Below, piece by piece: positions 34,031-47,800 of a stretch of DNA of 64,000 nt. Numbering within the stretch: position 1 is the stretch's first letter; every line of letters begins with the position of its first letter. The position numbers and the translations under genes are program-made. Under the pieces are notes generated by a model that worked only from the letters and a program-made list of their open reading frames with translations, had not been told where the DNA came from and made no database searches. The stretch is from Aricia agestis (Eukaryota > Arthropoda > Insecta > Lepidoptera > Lycaenidae). The stretch spans positions 11,934,001 through 11,998,000 of the forward strand of contig NC_056428.1 of NCBI RefSeq assembly GCF_905147365.1, written 5' to 3'.

Positions 34031-35000
34031 TAGGTACCTATAATAAACATAAACATGTTACTTATGCATTGCGCTTAGTTTAAGCACAAGTGTAAAATAC
34101 GTCCTTAACAAAATAATTATTTTCGGGCTTCCAATTCAAATGCGTAGGTACTTAAGATCTTATAAGGTCCAGTAGTAACTTTGCCGATATTACGAAGCCG
34201 AAGTCATGGATAGCAATTCCTATTAAAGATTGAGTTGTAGGTACAGGAAATTGTACATTTTAAGATCGCTGGGCTAAAGTGGAGAGGGAATGGCTGTAAC
34301 TACTAAAGGTCACATATTTATCAGCACGCACGCACTGAACGCGCAGCATTTTATAATTCGTCGTATGAAATGATGTGAGACCTCGCACATTCGTCCGCAC
34401 CGTACGCGCCGCATTTCGTGTACTATAATAATAATAATAATAATCATTTTATTTTCAGATTAACATCCATAGAATTTTTTTTTTAAGTCATTACGTTACC
34501 AAACATTATCAGAACAAATCATCATCACATACAAATCATCACTTCAAATGTTATTAATTGTACGGTTCACATTAAAATTATGACAAACCTATCCTATTTT
34601 TAGTCCCATTAAGATTTTCATATGCGGTGCTATACCTACGGCACGAACGGTGCGGGCAAAATATTATGTGCGATCAGTTTAACTCCACACAGTGATGATC
34701 CGTCGCAAATGCATGTTAGCCTGGCTAACTAACTTTAAACTGGCTTATAAGTTATGTATTTTGTTGTTGTATGTATGTTTGTTATTACGTAACCAATTAT
34801 TCATTATGCAGTGCCAACTACAATGAGTAGGTATAAACTATTTAACTATGGCTTCATAAGATCTATGTTGACAGTTGAATGATATTGGAGTAGCACGTAT
34901 ATATATTATCTATAGCTGTAGAATGGGTTCTACGGTTGAATAGACAGAGTAACATAATATTATCAGCAAAAGAAATTTGTCTTTCGAAACTGTCAGTCCT
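34031..35000. other. Intergenic, AT-rich
   Basis: An (AAT)n run followed by ATTTTCAGATTAACA at about 34428-34470 could be a LINE tail on the - strand. Otherwise no gene or clear repeat boundary was found. Confidence 0.4.
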
Positions 35001-35217
35001 AGTTTTCCAATTAGAGAGCATAATGCGACTCAGTGGCGCTTAATGTCGAATTATGCTGAAACTACTTTTCTGTCAGAGTTGGTATCCATTGCACGCATCA
35101 AGCGAAACCACTACTTTTGATAGTGCTCGATTGTGCGAAGCGGTGTTGTTGTTGAAACATTCAACGTTAAGCATTATGCCGCATAATGCGCTATAATGCT
35201 CTTATTGGAAAACACCC
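35001..35217 (+). repeat. MITE family C, young copy 2
   Basis: 217 bp, only two substitutions from 14222-14438 over its whole length; it lies about 600 bp upstream of the DUSP22 start codon. Confidence 0.85.
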
Positions 35218-35519
35218 TTTGTTTCTATCCTGTAGACTTTAATAAGTATTTCTAATGCAACTATTAGCCTTCTACGCATGCCGCTAATATAATATATAAG
35301 TACTTACGGTAGAAATAAAAATGGACAAAGGGACAGATCGACAGAAGAAATCCTTCAAAATTCGTCAGTGTTTCTTTTGCATTTCTTTCGAATTAAACCG
35401 ATACTCAAGCGTTTTCTGTGGCTGGCTATGAGCTGTCTCACTATGCGAATAAGCTGTCTCACGCGCGATCGAAACGACTTTCGACTCTTGAAAATCGGTC
35501 TTCTAACCTAAAAATATTT

Positions 35520-35527
35520 TATCGATA
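35520..35527 (+). promoter_or_regulatory. DRE-type site (TATCGATA) upstream of DUSP22
   Basis: A perfect TATCGATA lies 308 bp before the DUSP22 start codon, at the edge of a GC-rich 5' region (35560-35760), and CGATCGATAACAG follows at about 35648. DREF sites of this kind typify TATA-less housekeeping promoters in flies. The GC-rich block is the likely promoter/5' UTR. Confidence 0.45.
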
Positions 35528-35834
35528 ACTTTCAGCACAACCCTACATTATAAACAGACGCAGTGACGCCGTCCGTCAGTGGCGCGGCGCGTTCCACCGA
35601 CGACGGCCGTCAATGTCGCGCCGTATGTAACACTATGTTCGTATAACGATCGATAACAGAAACACGCGTGCATTACAACACTAAACGGTGCTAATGTAAA
35701 TAAAAAGTCGCGTGCGTCACGTATAAGGAGCGATATCGGGCCGATATCGGTGTCGTGATGTAGCCATAGTGATCGTTGACAGTGATGAAGTTGATTCCGA
35801 TTTGAATGTTATTTAGTTTGTAAATACCGGCATC

Positions 35835-38800
35835 ATGGGGAATGGTATGAATAAGGTAAGTTTATTTATGATATTTACGTTATTACAGAAGTAAGCGGTA
35901 GCGCGTCTTACGTAATGTAGCTGTAGCGACGTAGCCGCGTAGCCGAGGGGGACTCCCCTGCAGAACTGCACTTGCCAGGTTGTTCGACAGCCTGACTATT
36001 TAATATTTATTTATACTTACATTTTTTCAAGATTTCTGGACTTTAGAATACTTTTGTTTTAAGCCTACGAAGATTAAAATTCAGGCGACGACTGTGGACC
36101 GATTAGAAATAATTTTAACTTACTTAAGTTATTTTTTTTCCTATAATATAATATTAGTTACTGAGATAAATAAATTCCAAATTACTTTATCCGCAAAGTA
36201 ACCTCCTAAATATGTTTTTTCAACTTGCCTCTTTTACTTATATCCAATTTTTAAAATTGTTGAAGAGAATTTTCGCGTTCATATTTTATATTTATTACGC
36301 TTAGGTACTTTAAACACCTACATCCCACATAGACTATTAAAATATCATAAATGTTGACCCCTAAATACGAAACTCGGAAAAGTGCACACGAAATACTTAT
36401 ACCACCTACACACGATCACAAAGCGGTAGGCGACATAAACGGAATCCACTAACTGAATCGTTAAATATGCACAAGGTGAATGTTAAAATTCACTTAAAGG
36501 CGACAAATAGTGGGTTATTGATTTTTATTTTTTATTAACGACAGGCGCGGTCCGAACGGGGGGTCACAGGGGACATGACCCCCCCAAAATCTGGGACAAA
36601 TGGATAAATCTCAAAATCTTGGCAAATAATAAAAGAAAATTTCTAGCTACCCCATCAGCAACAAATTTTTATTTTTTAGTGTACCTAGTGCATAACTGTA
36701 CATTCGGTCATTGAGTTCGAAGTGATATATTATGTTTCATATTTCAGTTCACATCGAGTATGCAAAATACCATATCGCCTTAAACTAGGAACATCAGCTT
36801 ACGCTTCATTGTCAATCGCAGTTTCTATAGAAAATGGCAAGTTTTTTGACAGGGAGACAATGGCCGCTACGTGGGAGAGCCATGCTTCGGCACGAATGGG
36901 CCGGCTCGACCGGAGAAATACCACGTTCTCACAGAAAGCCGGCGTGAAACAGCGCAAGCGCTGTTTCGCCGAGTGAGTGAGTTTACCGGAGGCCCAATCC
37001 CCTAACCTATTCCTTTCCCTACCCTCCCCTATTCCCTTCCCTTCCCTACCCTCCCCTATTACCCTATTCCCGGCCGGCCGGCTATTAAAAGGCCGGCAAC
37101 GCACTAGCAGCTCTTCTGATGCTGCGAGTGTCCATGGGCGACGGAAGTTTTTTCTTAGATGCCCTAAAGATATAAGATTAGAAATAGACTATGTATTGGC
37201 CTACATACCAAAATTGTCAAAACCGTACCCAGTCTCCCCTGCTGACAAGTAGTTTATACTTTATACATTGTGTTTTTAAAATATGGGCGATAATACAGGA
37301 GGTATAGGTATTCAATGGCATATTAAACTGTTACAATACTTGCCACGTCTAAACTAACCCTTTGCTAATAAATGTAGGTATATGGTTTCGTAAAGTCTAT
37401 TGGTATTGCACGGGTCATATTATTCATTAGTAGACATCGGATTATATTATGCATTTTCATACTTGCATATGCAAATGCATATAATGGCACTTTTTAGGCG
37501 TTAGTGCATGTTTAGGCAATTTTTCGTTGATAGTGCATATTTTGGTAGTTTTATGCCTTCGTAGTCTCCAAACAAGCTATCATGAGTCATGACATACACC
37601 GAGGCCACAAAACAGAGTTTGAATAAAGTAGTTACCGATTTATTAAACTTCGATGGTCATTAAGATTGCAATCGGAAAATGTTGGTAGAAAATTATTATT
37701 GGTGCTGTACTTATAAAAAATAAAAAATCCTGGATTTAATAAAATTATAAAAATTTACGCTTTTATTAACAGCACCACCGGAAAGCTCTTCAAAAAATAA
37801 TAAATTTCAATAATAAGTGACTTTTGATTGTGCATATTTCGGTCATTTATCGTGCATACTTGCATGCATATTTCGGCACTTTGATCGTGCATATAATCCG
37901 ATGTCTACTCATTAGGTTTGAATTAGTCCTCAATACATCCAAAATTATACTGAGAATACCTATATCAGTAGCTACAATAGACTGCAGAGTGCAGTCCTAC
38001 AAAGTACTACGCAGAGCTGTAGGCAACAATTTTCTGCCCGCTTCACGGCCTGATCGAATTTAGCCTTGTCCCGGAAAAACGCCCCCGTTTTCGTTTATCT
38101 TGGCAATTATCTCTTATATTTTTCATCTCTTTTTCCAAATCCTATTATCAGAGTCTTAAGTCTACGACGCAGTATGAACCCAATTCTTACTTAAGAATTA
38201 AGATCTTCTATATTAAGTATTGTGCACGACAGACAGTAAATAGTGTATGGACTATGGACATTTTAGTGAGAAATCAGTGTACAGTAAAAATTGTGCCATT
38301 CAAGGGGATGGGTTTAGAGCCAGTGTGGTAGTACCGATTTCTGTAACCGAAAAGTGAGGGAGATAGTATACATCTCGAGCGGGCTATCCTTGTCCCAGAC
38401 AAGGAAGTCCCGTGCGAGAGGGACAGCCAGAGGCGACCGTTATGTCGGGGGGCGGCGAGGTAGTATAAATATAGGAAAAATAGATTTTTGCAATTATTTC
38501 GGTTACGGAGGTCGGCACGAACATGTTTATTATGTAAAATTATAGCTAAGAGAATTGTACAAATAAAACCAATATATATTTGGTAAAACAATGTAATTTT
38601 CATGGAAATTCAATAAATTTTCCTTCCAAGGGGGTGAGGCATGGAATGTTCTAGAAGCTGGGTACCGGGGCCGATATAAATATGGGTCGGCCGCCATAGT
38701 ACTCACTCGCTCTCCAACGTTGCCCAGCTTCGGAACTACTGTGTGCTTGCTACCTGGAACAAGACTGAAAAAGTGTTTAAGTTCATCTCCTCATCAAGTA

Positions 38801-41800
38801 ATCATCATCATCATCACCCTCATCTCTTCAAGAAACGCTGACCTAGTCGATCTACGGGGAATTAGCGCAAGCTGTCCCCCACAAGTATATTCGGCAATCG
38901 ACAATCCAGGCTTTTTGCTTTTCAAAATTACCAACCTACGACAGATTAATGATCACTCTTATGTAAGTCTTTCTTCATAATACAACGGTTTCAATGACTA
39001 TTATAGGGTTTTATTGATACCGAATCATAAAAGAATTTTATAGTACTTATCTACGCAGTACTCGTACGTACTACACAATACTTAGAACACCCTTGAGTTT
39101 CTTACTTTAGTCTCATACTTGTAACCTAGTAGGACAGGTAACTGACATCACTGCCGAGAGATCAGGACCAACCATTTAAAATTTACATGTAAACCAACCA
39201 TCAGACGCATGGACCATCTTATTAGACCAGTGTTTTACAACCTATAGGTCGCGACCCTCTGAGGGTCGCCAATTTTCTGTAGGGGGGTCACCAGAGGTCG
39301 AGAGAACTGTTTTAGTAAGAAAAGCAGTAAAGTTTAAAAATATTGATATATTAAATAGGAGATCAAGGGTCTGTTTCACCACTTCCTGATAAAGTGCCGA
39401 ATAGGCTATTCACAACTTTTTTTGACAGATTCTCCATACTAGATCTGTCAAGTTAATTGGTGGATAGCCTATTCGTGACTTATCAGGAAGTGGTGAAGCA
39501 GGCCCTAAAAAGACATCTAATCTCATAAAAATAAAGACATAACTCTACAAGGAACACGTACCCACCCTAAATTATTATCACTTGTTTTTGTTACAGCCTG
39601 TATAGTTTCGATAGCGAAGTTAGATGTTAAAAATGTATAGGATTTGAAGTACCAGCGTTATGTCCAATCTCGATCTGCCTTGCCTTTAAAAACTGATAGT
39701 GATAAGGGAAGACTTGGGAATTGATAAGGGTGTACCCGCGTGTCAGATTCAGCTGCACGTGATGGGCGTACCACAGGGATGTGTAACGTAACGCTGTTCT
39801 GAAGTGATTACGGTATAATTTGTTAGAGTACGGGCAAGAAATTCAATGCTCAATCTCCATAAATGTGGTTATTTTCTTAAAAACAAAATATGTATTTGAA
39901 AATGTGTTGAATACTCGTAAAAAACGAGCTGATGATGATGAATTATAGCTAAAATTAACTATGTCAGGCTTAAATTGAATTAAAATCATTTTGTTGTTTG
40001 GCATGGAGATACTTTGAGTCCCGGGAAAGGACATCTAGGATACTTTTTATTCCGGAAAATGTACGGAAAAAAATTGGTCTTTCATCGCTACTACACACTG
40101 AACTCTCTATAAGGAGCCCGTGCACGCCCTTAATAATTATGACTTAGTTTTGTTACACCCTGTGTTTTTACTTTCTTATCGCGGAAATACTTAAAAGTGT
40201 GGTTAAAGTAGATAACAATCCGTCGTATAATCGTCGGCGATTATAACGTGCTGTATCTCGGCCCATCGCCCCCTGTCAGCGTAACCTCAAGTCCCGCCGC
40301 ACTCATTAACTATAATGACTCTGACTTTTACAGGAAATGTTTGCAAACCTTTGCTTGATTTATTGTCGTTGAGAGATAAAGGAAACATACATTACTAGAT
40401 AACTTTCGTATGTCGCGCGGGAAGCGTTCCGCAGCAGCAATAAGGTTTATTTTTATGAAATTAAGAGGTATTTTAATTTATTTTCATATTTCAGTTGATT
40501 GAATGAAAGTTAAATTAAGGTTTACCATTTATGACGTATAAAAAAAAACTACTGGCTAGATCTCTTTCGAACCAATTTTCGTTGGTAGTTTTTATAGTAA
40601 TGTACATCATATATTTCTTTTAGACTTATCATGCCCCTACTTTAGAAACTAGAGGGGGGACACACACATTTTACCATTTTGGAAGAGTCTCTCTCGCAAA
40701 CTATTCAGGTTAGAAAAAAATTAGAAACCTCAATATGATTTTTAAGACCTATCCATAGATACCCCAAACGCATAGCTTAGATGAAATTTTTTTTTTGTTT
40801 CAGTTGTACCTATGGGGATCCCTAAAATATTTAATAATTCTTCCATTTTTGTATCAAAATCTTAATGCGGTTCATAGACTTCATCTACTTACCCATTTTC
40901 AATAGTATAGCTCTTACAGTTTCGGAGAAAAGTGGCTGTGACATACGGACGGACAGACAGACAGACAGACATGACAAATGTATAAGGCCGTTCCGTTTTT
41001 TACCATTTGGCAACGGAACCCTAAAAACTAGGTGAGCCGGTGAACTTCGTAAATAGTATCACTTTCCTGTTAATATAAACCTTCCCTGGACCACAAATAT
41101 TTCAAGACTGAAATTACACATCAATCGGTTTAGCCAAAAGTATTTTTTTATAAAGAAGATAGATGTTAAAGGTACACACATATTATACCTAGTCACAATA
41201 AAGGTATATTGGATCCTACGAGAATGTCAACCTAAAATGAAACTTAAATTCTGCTATTTTTAAAAGCCATAAAACTGGGAGAAATGTTTTCAAGCACTTT
41301 AAACTTCTGAAGCATTTCAAGCAATTTTTCCATAAGCGCACTCATTAGGAGAGATACTTTAATATTTAAAAAGAAAGTTATTTCCGAGAAAGTTCTGGCA
41401 CAGCTGCGCCTTCCATTATCGTGGAGCTCTCAGGGTTTTTCAGGTGGTTAGCTCTGACTAGGGCAATAATGTCCTTTTAACGTGGTGGTGTTATTACATT
41501 CTACTTTTTGCCCGCTGCTTCGTCAATGTCAAATAGTACTTAGTAGTGGATAGTTCTTTGATACTTTTGGGGTTGAATTTTAAAAAGAATATCGCAGATC
41601 TAAAACTTTCATTTAGTATGTTATTATTTTTAGCAAAATTCCGCGAAATAAACCTCAACCTGTAACATCCGTCAAGTCCGTGGTAGTTGCATGGTGGTGA
41701 GAGGCATCGCACGAAGTTGCTAACATTATTACTTGTGTGGTGGTGGTGACTGGTGTTTGAAGGTTCTTGCATGTGAGTGTGGGAGAGGAGGGAGGTGCTG

Positions 41801-44800
41801 TACGCATGCCGATGCGTACACTCACTGATTTATTTACATGTTGAGGTTTATTTCGCGGAATATTGCTAAGAACTAGCTAAAAATAATAACATACAAAATT
41901 TTAAGCTATGGATTTCAGCAAAGTAACACCTGATTCTATTAACTATTTAATCAACTTAATAAGTAAGTATAATAATTTACCTAAATTAACCAAAAATCGT
42001 GTAACTTTGTGTATAAATAACTGAACTCTACCTATAGGCTCAAACCAAATAAAAAGTATTTTTATTTGGTCTGAGCCTATCTATAATATAAAAATGAGTC
42101 GCTGAATGTGTCGCTAAGCGCAAAACTCGAGAACGGCTGAACGGACTGGGCTAATTTTAGTCTTAAAATATTCGTAGAAGTACAGGGAAGGTTTTTAAGT
42201 GACACGAAGTTCACCGGGACAGCTAGTAGGTAATAAAACTCTACCTAGCTCAGGAATATTGAATTTAGCAATTTCAGAAGGTAAGTACATAAATTAATTG
42301 AATACTCTTATTAAAACCTATGTAAAGCATAAATTATTCTTAAAGTTTTTCAAATTATTTCTTAATGAAGCTGAAAATGAAAATGTAATCCTATTAGCTA
42401 CGCTTTGCGCAGCACTTTGTTTATGAAGAAAATTCCACTGAAATGAAATGAGTTAAAAATGCACCTTGATTTTTAAAACTAGATTATTGACTATATTTAA
42501 AGTCACATTATGCCAGAAAATTATTTTTTCATTAATGAAATTATCCTAGACATCTTACATCGGTCCCAGGTTTTAAGAACAAAGATTCTTCACATTGAAA
42601 TTTTCAGGCTTTGTTACAAGTCCCTAGCCACTAGCTTGTCGAGTGCTCAAAGAGTGCTTTAAGGTTCAAGTCCATTAGAAGAGGCACTCCGTGCTGGAAG
42701 ACTGCCATAGTCGAGAGCACCTAGGTTTGACCTCTGGCCCTCTAGGCTTTGGCCGCAATCACTATAGAATTATGTAGCTTCCATCATGTTACCGGTACCT
42801 GTAGGATACCTATGTCTATCGTTTTTAATGGAAACTTGTAGTAATAGCACCAGCCTTATCATATACTTTAAAATAGTCTTTTCTCTTGAATTTTAATCTA
42901 CTTCAAGAAAGGAGGAGACACTATATTCGGCTGTAGTTTTTTTGTTTTGTTTAAGCAATAAAATATAATCTAATTCTACAACGGCTGCTCGGGAAAATAA
43001 AAAAGTTATTTAGGGGAGAAAAAGACGATGGAGGCTCTCATGGCTGCCTCTCATGCCTTGATTTATATATGTTCCGCGCGAAGGAGCGGTTTTGCCGCTA
43101 CAACGCGACATCACAAACTATTAAACATATTATGTAACAATTTATTTAAATAGTGGTGCGGTCGCGCCGCGCATTGTCCACACTGTGCCTTGGTGTAGTT
43201 ACGTTTATTTTACCAAACAGTGTTATTTTTGTTGCACCAATTCTTGAAATTAAACTAAAATTGTTCACTTTTTCAAGAAGAGTTAATTTCTCCGTCACCT
43301 CAAAGGTTTTAATTCCCCATCGAATAAAACATTGCTGACTTTTAATTGGGATTCTCATCAGAAACTCATCAGAAACCGTAATGAGACCGAAATGGAGGAA
43401 TGTCTATTTTTGTATACTTGAGATCGCCCAATGGTCGAAAATCGACCTTACTTGCAACGACATTAGGACTACTACCTTTAATTTGTAAAAAATATTGACT
43501 TCATCATAGTTTTTTTTCAATTCTTGTCTCTGGGACTCAGCTGATCTCAGACTGGCCGTTTTAGCATTGTGTAATAGTATCTAAAATTAAATAATAAATA
43601 AAACAATAATCCATTTTCAATTTGTCAACTTGTTGTCAGCAGACTTCAACCATAAATAAAAGAATATAATTCGTATGTATAGGCTTGTCACTCAAAAATC
43701 TGTCATTTTTCCTAGTAGTAGTGTCGTAGTGTGTGTAACGCTTTATTTGTTAAAAATATATATGATAACAGCATAATTTTAAAATAATATTAGCTCGATG
43801 CACTCCTTCACCATATAAACTATAACTGTGCGAAATTTCACGCACCTACGTTTCCCCATTTTTCGTAAAAAGGGTTACAAAGTTTTTCTCTAACGTATAA
43901 ATATAAACTAGAGATCGCCCAATGGTCGAAATTCCACCTTAGTTTCAACGACATTAGGACCTATATTTTGTAAAAAATATTGACTTTATCATTTTTTGTC
44001 AACTCTTCTCGATCTCAGACTGGCCGTGTAAGCATTGTCTAATAGTATCTTACATTCAATTAAAAAAAAACTATAATCTTTTTTCAATTTGTCAACTTGT
44101 TGTCAACAGTCTTCAACCATAAATAAAAGAGTATAATTCGTATGTATAGGCTTGTCACTCAATCAAACAAAAAAAAACTCAACTCAAATCTGTCATTTCT
44201 CATGTGTGTGTGTTGTAGTGTGTGTAACGTTTTATTCGTTAAAAAAATGTATGTTAAAAGCATAATTTCAAAAAAATATTAGCTCGATGCATTCCTTCAC
44301 CATATAAACTATAACTCTGCAAAATTTCATTCACCTACGTTTCCCCATTTTTCGTAAAAAGGGTTACAAAGTTTTTCGTTCGCGTATTAATATTATGATA
44401 AGGGTGACTGCAAATTTTTTAAGTAGTACAAACGAGGCAACAGCCAACATATAATATAATATCGTAGCTTGCGGTAACCGCTATAATAGCTGTGCTATTT
44501 TCACTCGCGAGCTGTTATGTAATGGGGTAATACGACGTGAGATTGGTACCTACTACAGATGAAATATTTTAATCTTTATTGACATAGTATCTGTGATACA
44601 TTTTATCATAGTTGTAACTTGTATTTTTTGTAATCTACTGTGTAGGGGTACAAAATTTAGGTTCACACAACTGTATAATATAATACGTATAATTTTTTTT
44701 CTGTTTATTAACCTTACTAGATAACTCGAGCAACTCCGTTGCACCAAAATTTATCGCGCGGGAACCGTACATTTTCCGGTATAAAAAGCATCCTGTCCAT

Positions 44801-47800
44801 TCCCCCTACTCAAAGTGCGGTGATAGCATACCAAATTTCAGAAAAAATCGGTTCAGTAGTTGTAGTATTGACTGATGAATTATTAGAGAACCTGATTTCT
44901 AAACTCTATATAATATCCTGATAATAAAGACCTGGGAATATGGCACACAATACTTACTTACTTACTACGATGGCTCAGCGACCTAAAGTGGATCTTGGCC
45001 TCCGTCACGAGTTTGCGCCACTTGCGCGTTTCACCGAGGCAAGACATCTATATATAGACGTCCAGCGCGTCAGGGTCGCCGACCAGTCCCCTCTAATCCA
45101 GTGCTCGCGCTGCTTAGGGTACGGACATGGGCGGCGATTCTGTAGCGCTACCGAGGAGAAATGCGCACTCTGCTCCGGGACGCATCACCAGTCTCAGTGT
45201 GATGATCGTAAGGAAGGTGTCAGGCCGTGCTGCACGAATTGTCAGAAGGAACATCCCGATGACACAGGCCACAACGCACTTAGTGCGGAATGTCCGGTCC
45301 GTCAAAAGTGGGATGTCATAGCGCGCGCAACAGTCGCATACGATCCCGACTAAGTAAAAAATAGTGTTAAGTAGTTGCAGAAAATTGTAAATTGGATGTA
45401 ATTAATTATGCGATTATATACACCAATGTAAATGAATAAAACATTTGTTAATGTGTTGTGAAAAAAAAAATTCTTTGCACCTACATGAGATTATTGATAA
45501 ACCAATAAGACAAGCACGTAAGGCATAAGACAAGATATTAAAAAACAAAAATAGCACAACACATATGACGATGTATCTGTAACTGCACACTTACCTACCA
45601 TCTGTACTTGCGCTCGCTATGATAACACCACAAAACTGCACTTCTGTTATGGTTCATAACACAATGCAACTGAAAACCGGCCAGAATTCCTGTACCTTAC
45701 TTTGAATTGTAAAATTGTAATATTGCACATAACGAAACCTTATGTAACGAAAATGTAAATTAATGTGAATGTAACAATATAATAATAATAAATGGGAAAA
45801 AATATTCCGTAATATGGATTAATATAAATTAATATAGAAATGTAAAACCAAGCAAGTCATGAAAAGAAATGTAATGTAAAGTTGTAATATGTTTAAATTA
45901 TGTTTTAAAATTCTATGTAATAAAAATTTATATACTTAAATGTGAATGTATCAAAAAATTAAAGGAAAAATATGTACTTAATATAATTATGAAACATGTA
46001 ATAAAAATCTATAGGAATATAAATGTAAAATAAAATAAATGTAAAATTAGATATTTAGTGAAATAAAATGTTACAGAAATAATGTATGATGCTAAGAAAT
46101 TGAAATAGAAAATTTTAAATATTAGTAAGTAAATAAAACATGAAAATTAATACGAATGTAAAAAGTAAATAAATGCAAGCAATTGTCACTTCTCCTTGAA
46201 GGGAGAACAAGAGGTCCCAGATAGGGGCCAAGAAAAAAAAAATGTTTGCGCCACTTGTCGCGGTCTTGCGCAGTTTCTTGCCACTCTGTGACTTGAAGAT
46301 CGCGCAGATCCGACTCCGGAGTCGAATCTGGCACACAATGTAATATCATATATTATGAAAGCATCAAAAATATTTGTAGCTTGTTTCCAGAAATAAAACA
46401 GCAATACAGGCTATTCTAAGTTTGACGTTGTTTAAATTCGGTTAAAAAACAATTTTTCCTCTGCCGTACCTGTTTGCTAATTAAACCAGAATCAAAAAGT
46501 GTTAAGTTGATAATGAATAAAAAAACTCTACATTCATCGCAGCTCGTATTTCGCAAAAATATTGCTACGGTTCTATTTCGAATAGGAGAATCCTTTTTAT
46601 GGAATCGAGAGATCAAATAAATGGGGTACCGAGGGTATAGGACAGTATTTGGAGCACAAACGGGGTAATTTCCCAAATTATGAGTTTATTGACTGAGTAA
46701 CTCTAAGAACCCCATAACAACAAGTATGAGTATAAAATACCTGGATTTTTAGGACTAATTTGGATGCCTGAATTGTGATTTCATGTTCTTATTGTAATTA
46801 CTCCATTGTATAAAACCAGAGTTCCATTTTTAGAGCTAGAGCAAGGTCATAGGACACTTTTTATTCTGAAAATGTACAGTTCCCGCGCGATAATCGAATT
46901 TTGGCGCAACGGAGTTGAAGCGTCATCCAGTCATAGATAAATTGCAGTGTTTCATGTATCATATTGCATCGCCTCGTTATGTCGCAATGTGTACCGACCC
47001 TCTACCAGCATCGTTGACGTCACGTGGTGCCATAATGTCTAGTAATATTAGGAGTCTTGACCCCATCTATTAACTGTTTGGCTGTGTGCCAAACTTGTGA
47101 ACTTGACTTACCTACAGTAATATCTAGTGGCCAAAATTGTATGTCTGGGTGTGATAAACTGGGATGCGCTTTAAGTGGTTTAAATTGAACTCTAAATGAA
47201 GCTAAATTAGTCTATGGTAGTGTTTTTCAACCGGTTGGTCGCGACCCCCTGGGGAGTCGCTAAGCTTCTGTACGTCGGAGTCGTCAGAAGTCGAGAAAAC
47301 TATTTGTATTTCAGAAGTCTTGCTATAGCGGTTGGTGAGATACAGCCTGGAGACAGACAGACAGACAGTTAGACGGACAGACATCGAAGTAATGTAGTAC
47401 TAGGATCCCGTTTTTACCCTTTGGGTACGGAACTTTAAAAACAATAAAGATTTAAAAGATTGATATATTAAGCCCCAATTTCACCAACGACTGTTAAAGT
47501 TAACGCCGGAATTAGTATCACGTTACCTCTTTCGATTTTCATATGAATGAAAGAGAAGACATTACATTTTAACAAGCTGTTAACACTAACAGACGTTGGT
47601 GAAATTGGGGCTAAGTAGGAGATTTTTAATAAACTGTTAAAAATACTAACATGACAAATATGCGAAGGGTGGTCGCGAAATAATTTTTCATACCGTCATC
47701 GCAGGTCGCATCATAAGAAAGGTTGAAAAACACTGGTCTATAGCATTAGTAATATGACACAAACAAAGATACACTGCAATGTTGATATCTAAATCTATTG

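Noticed and set aside
36722..37252. Frames of 84-101 codons on both strands
   Set aside because: Products of the SINE-like family S sequence, which gives similar frames at 47935-48297.
41494..41772. 92-codon - strand frame with a His-rich stretch
   Set aside because: It lies within a fold-back repeat and its His run comes from a CAC/TGG repeat.
42600..42780. tRNA-like phrase (GGTTCAAGTCC)
   Set aside because: No acceptor stem, D-arm or anticodon arm can be drawn around it.
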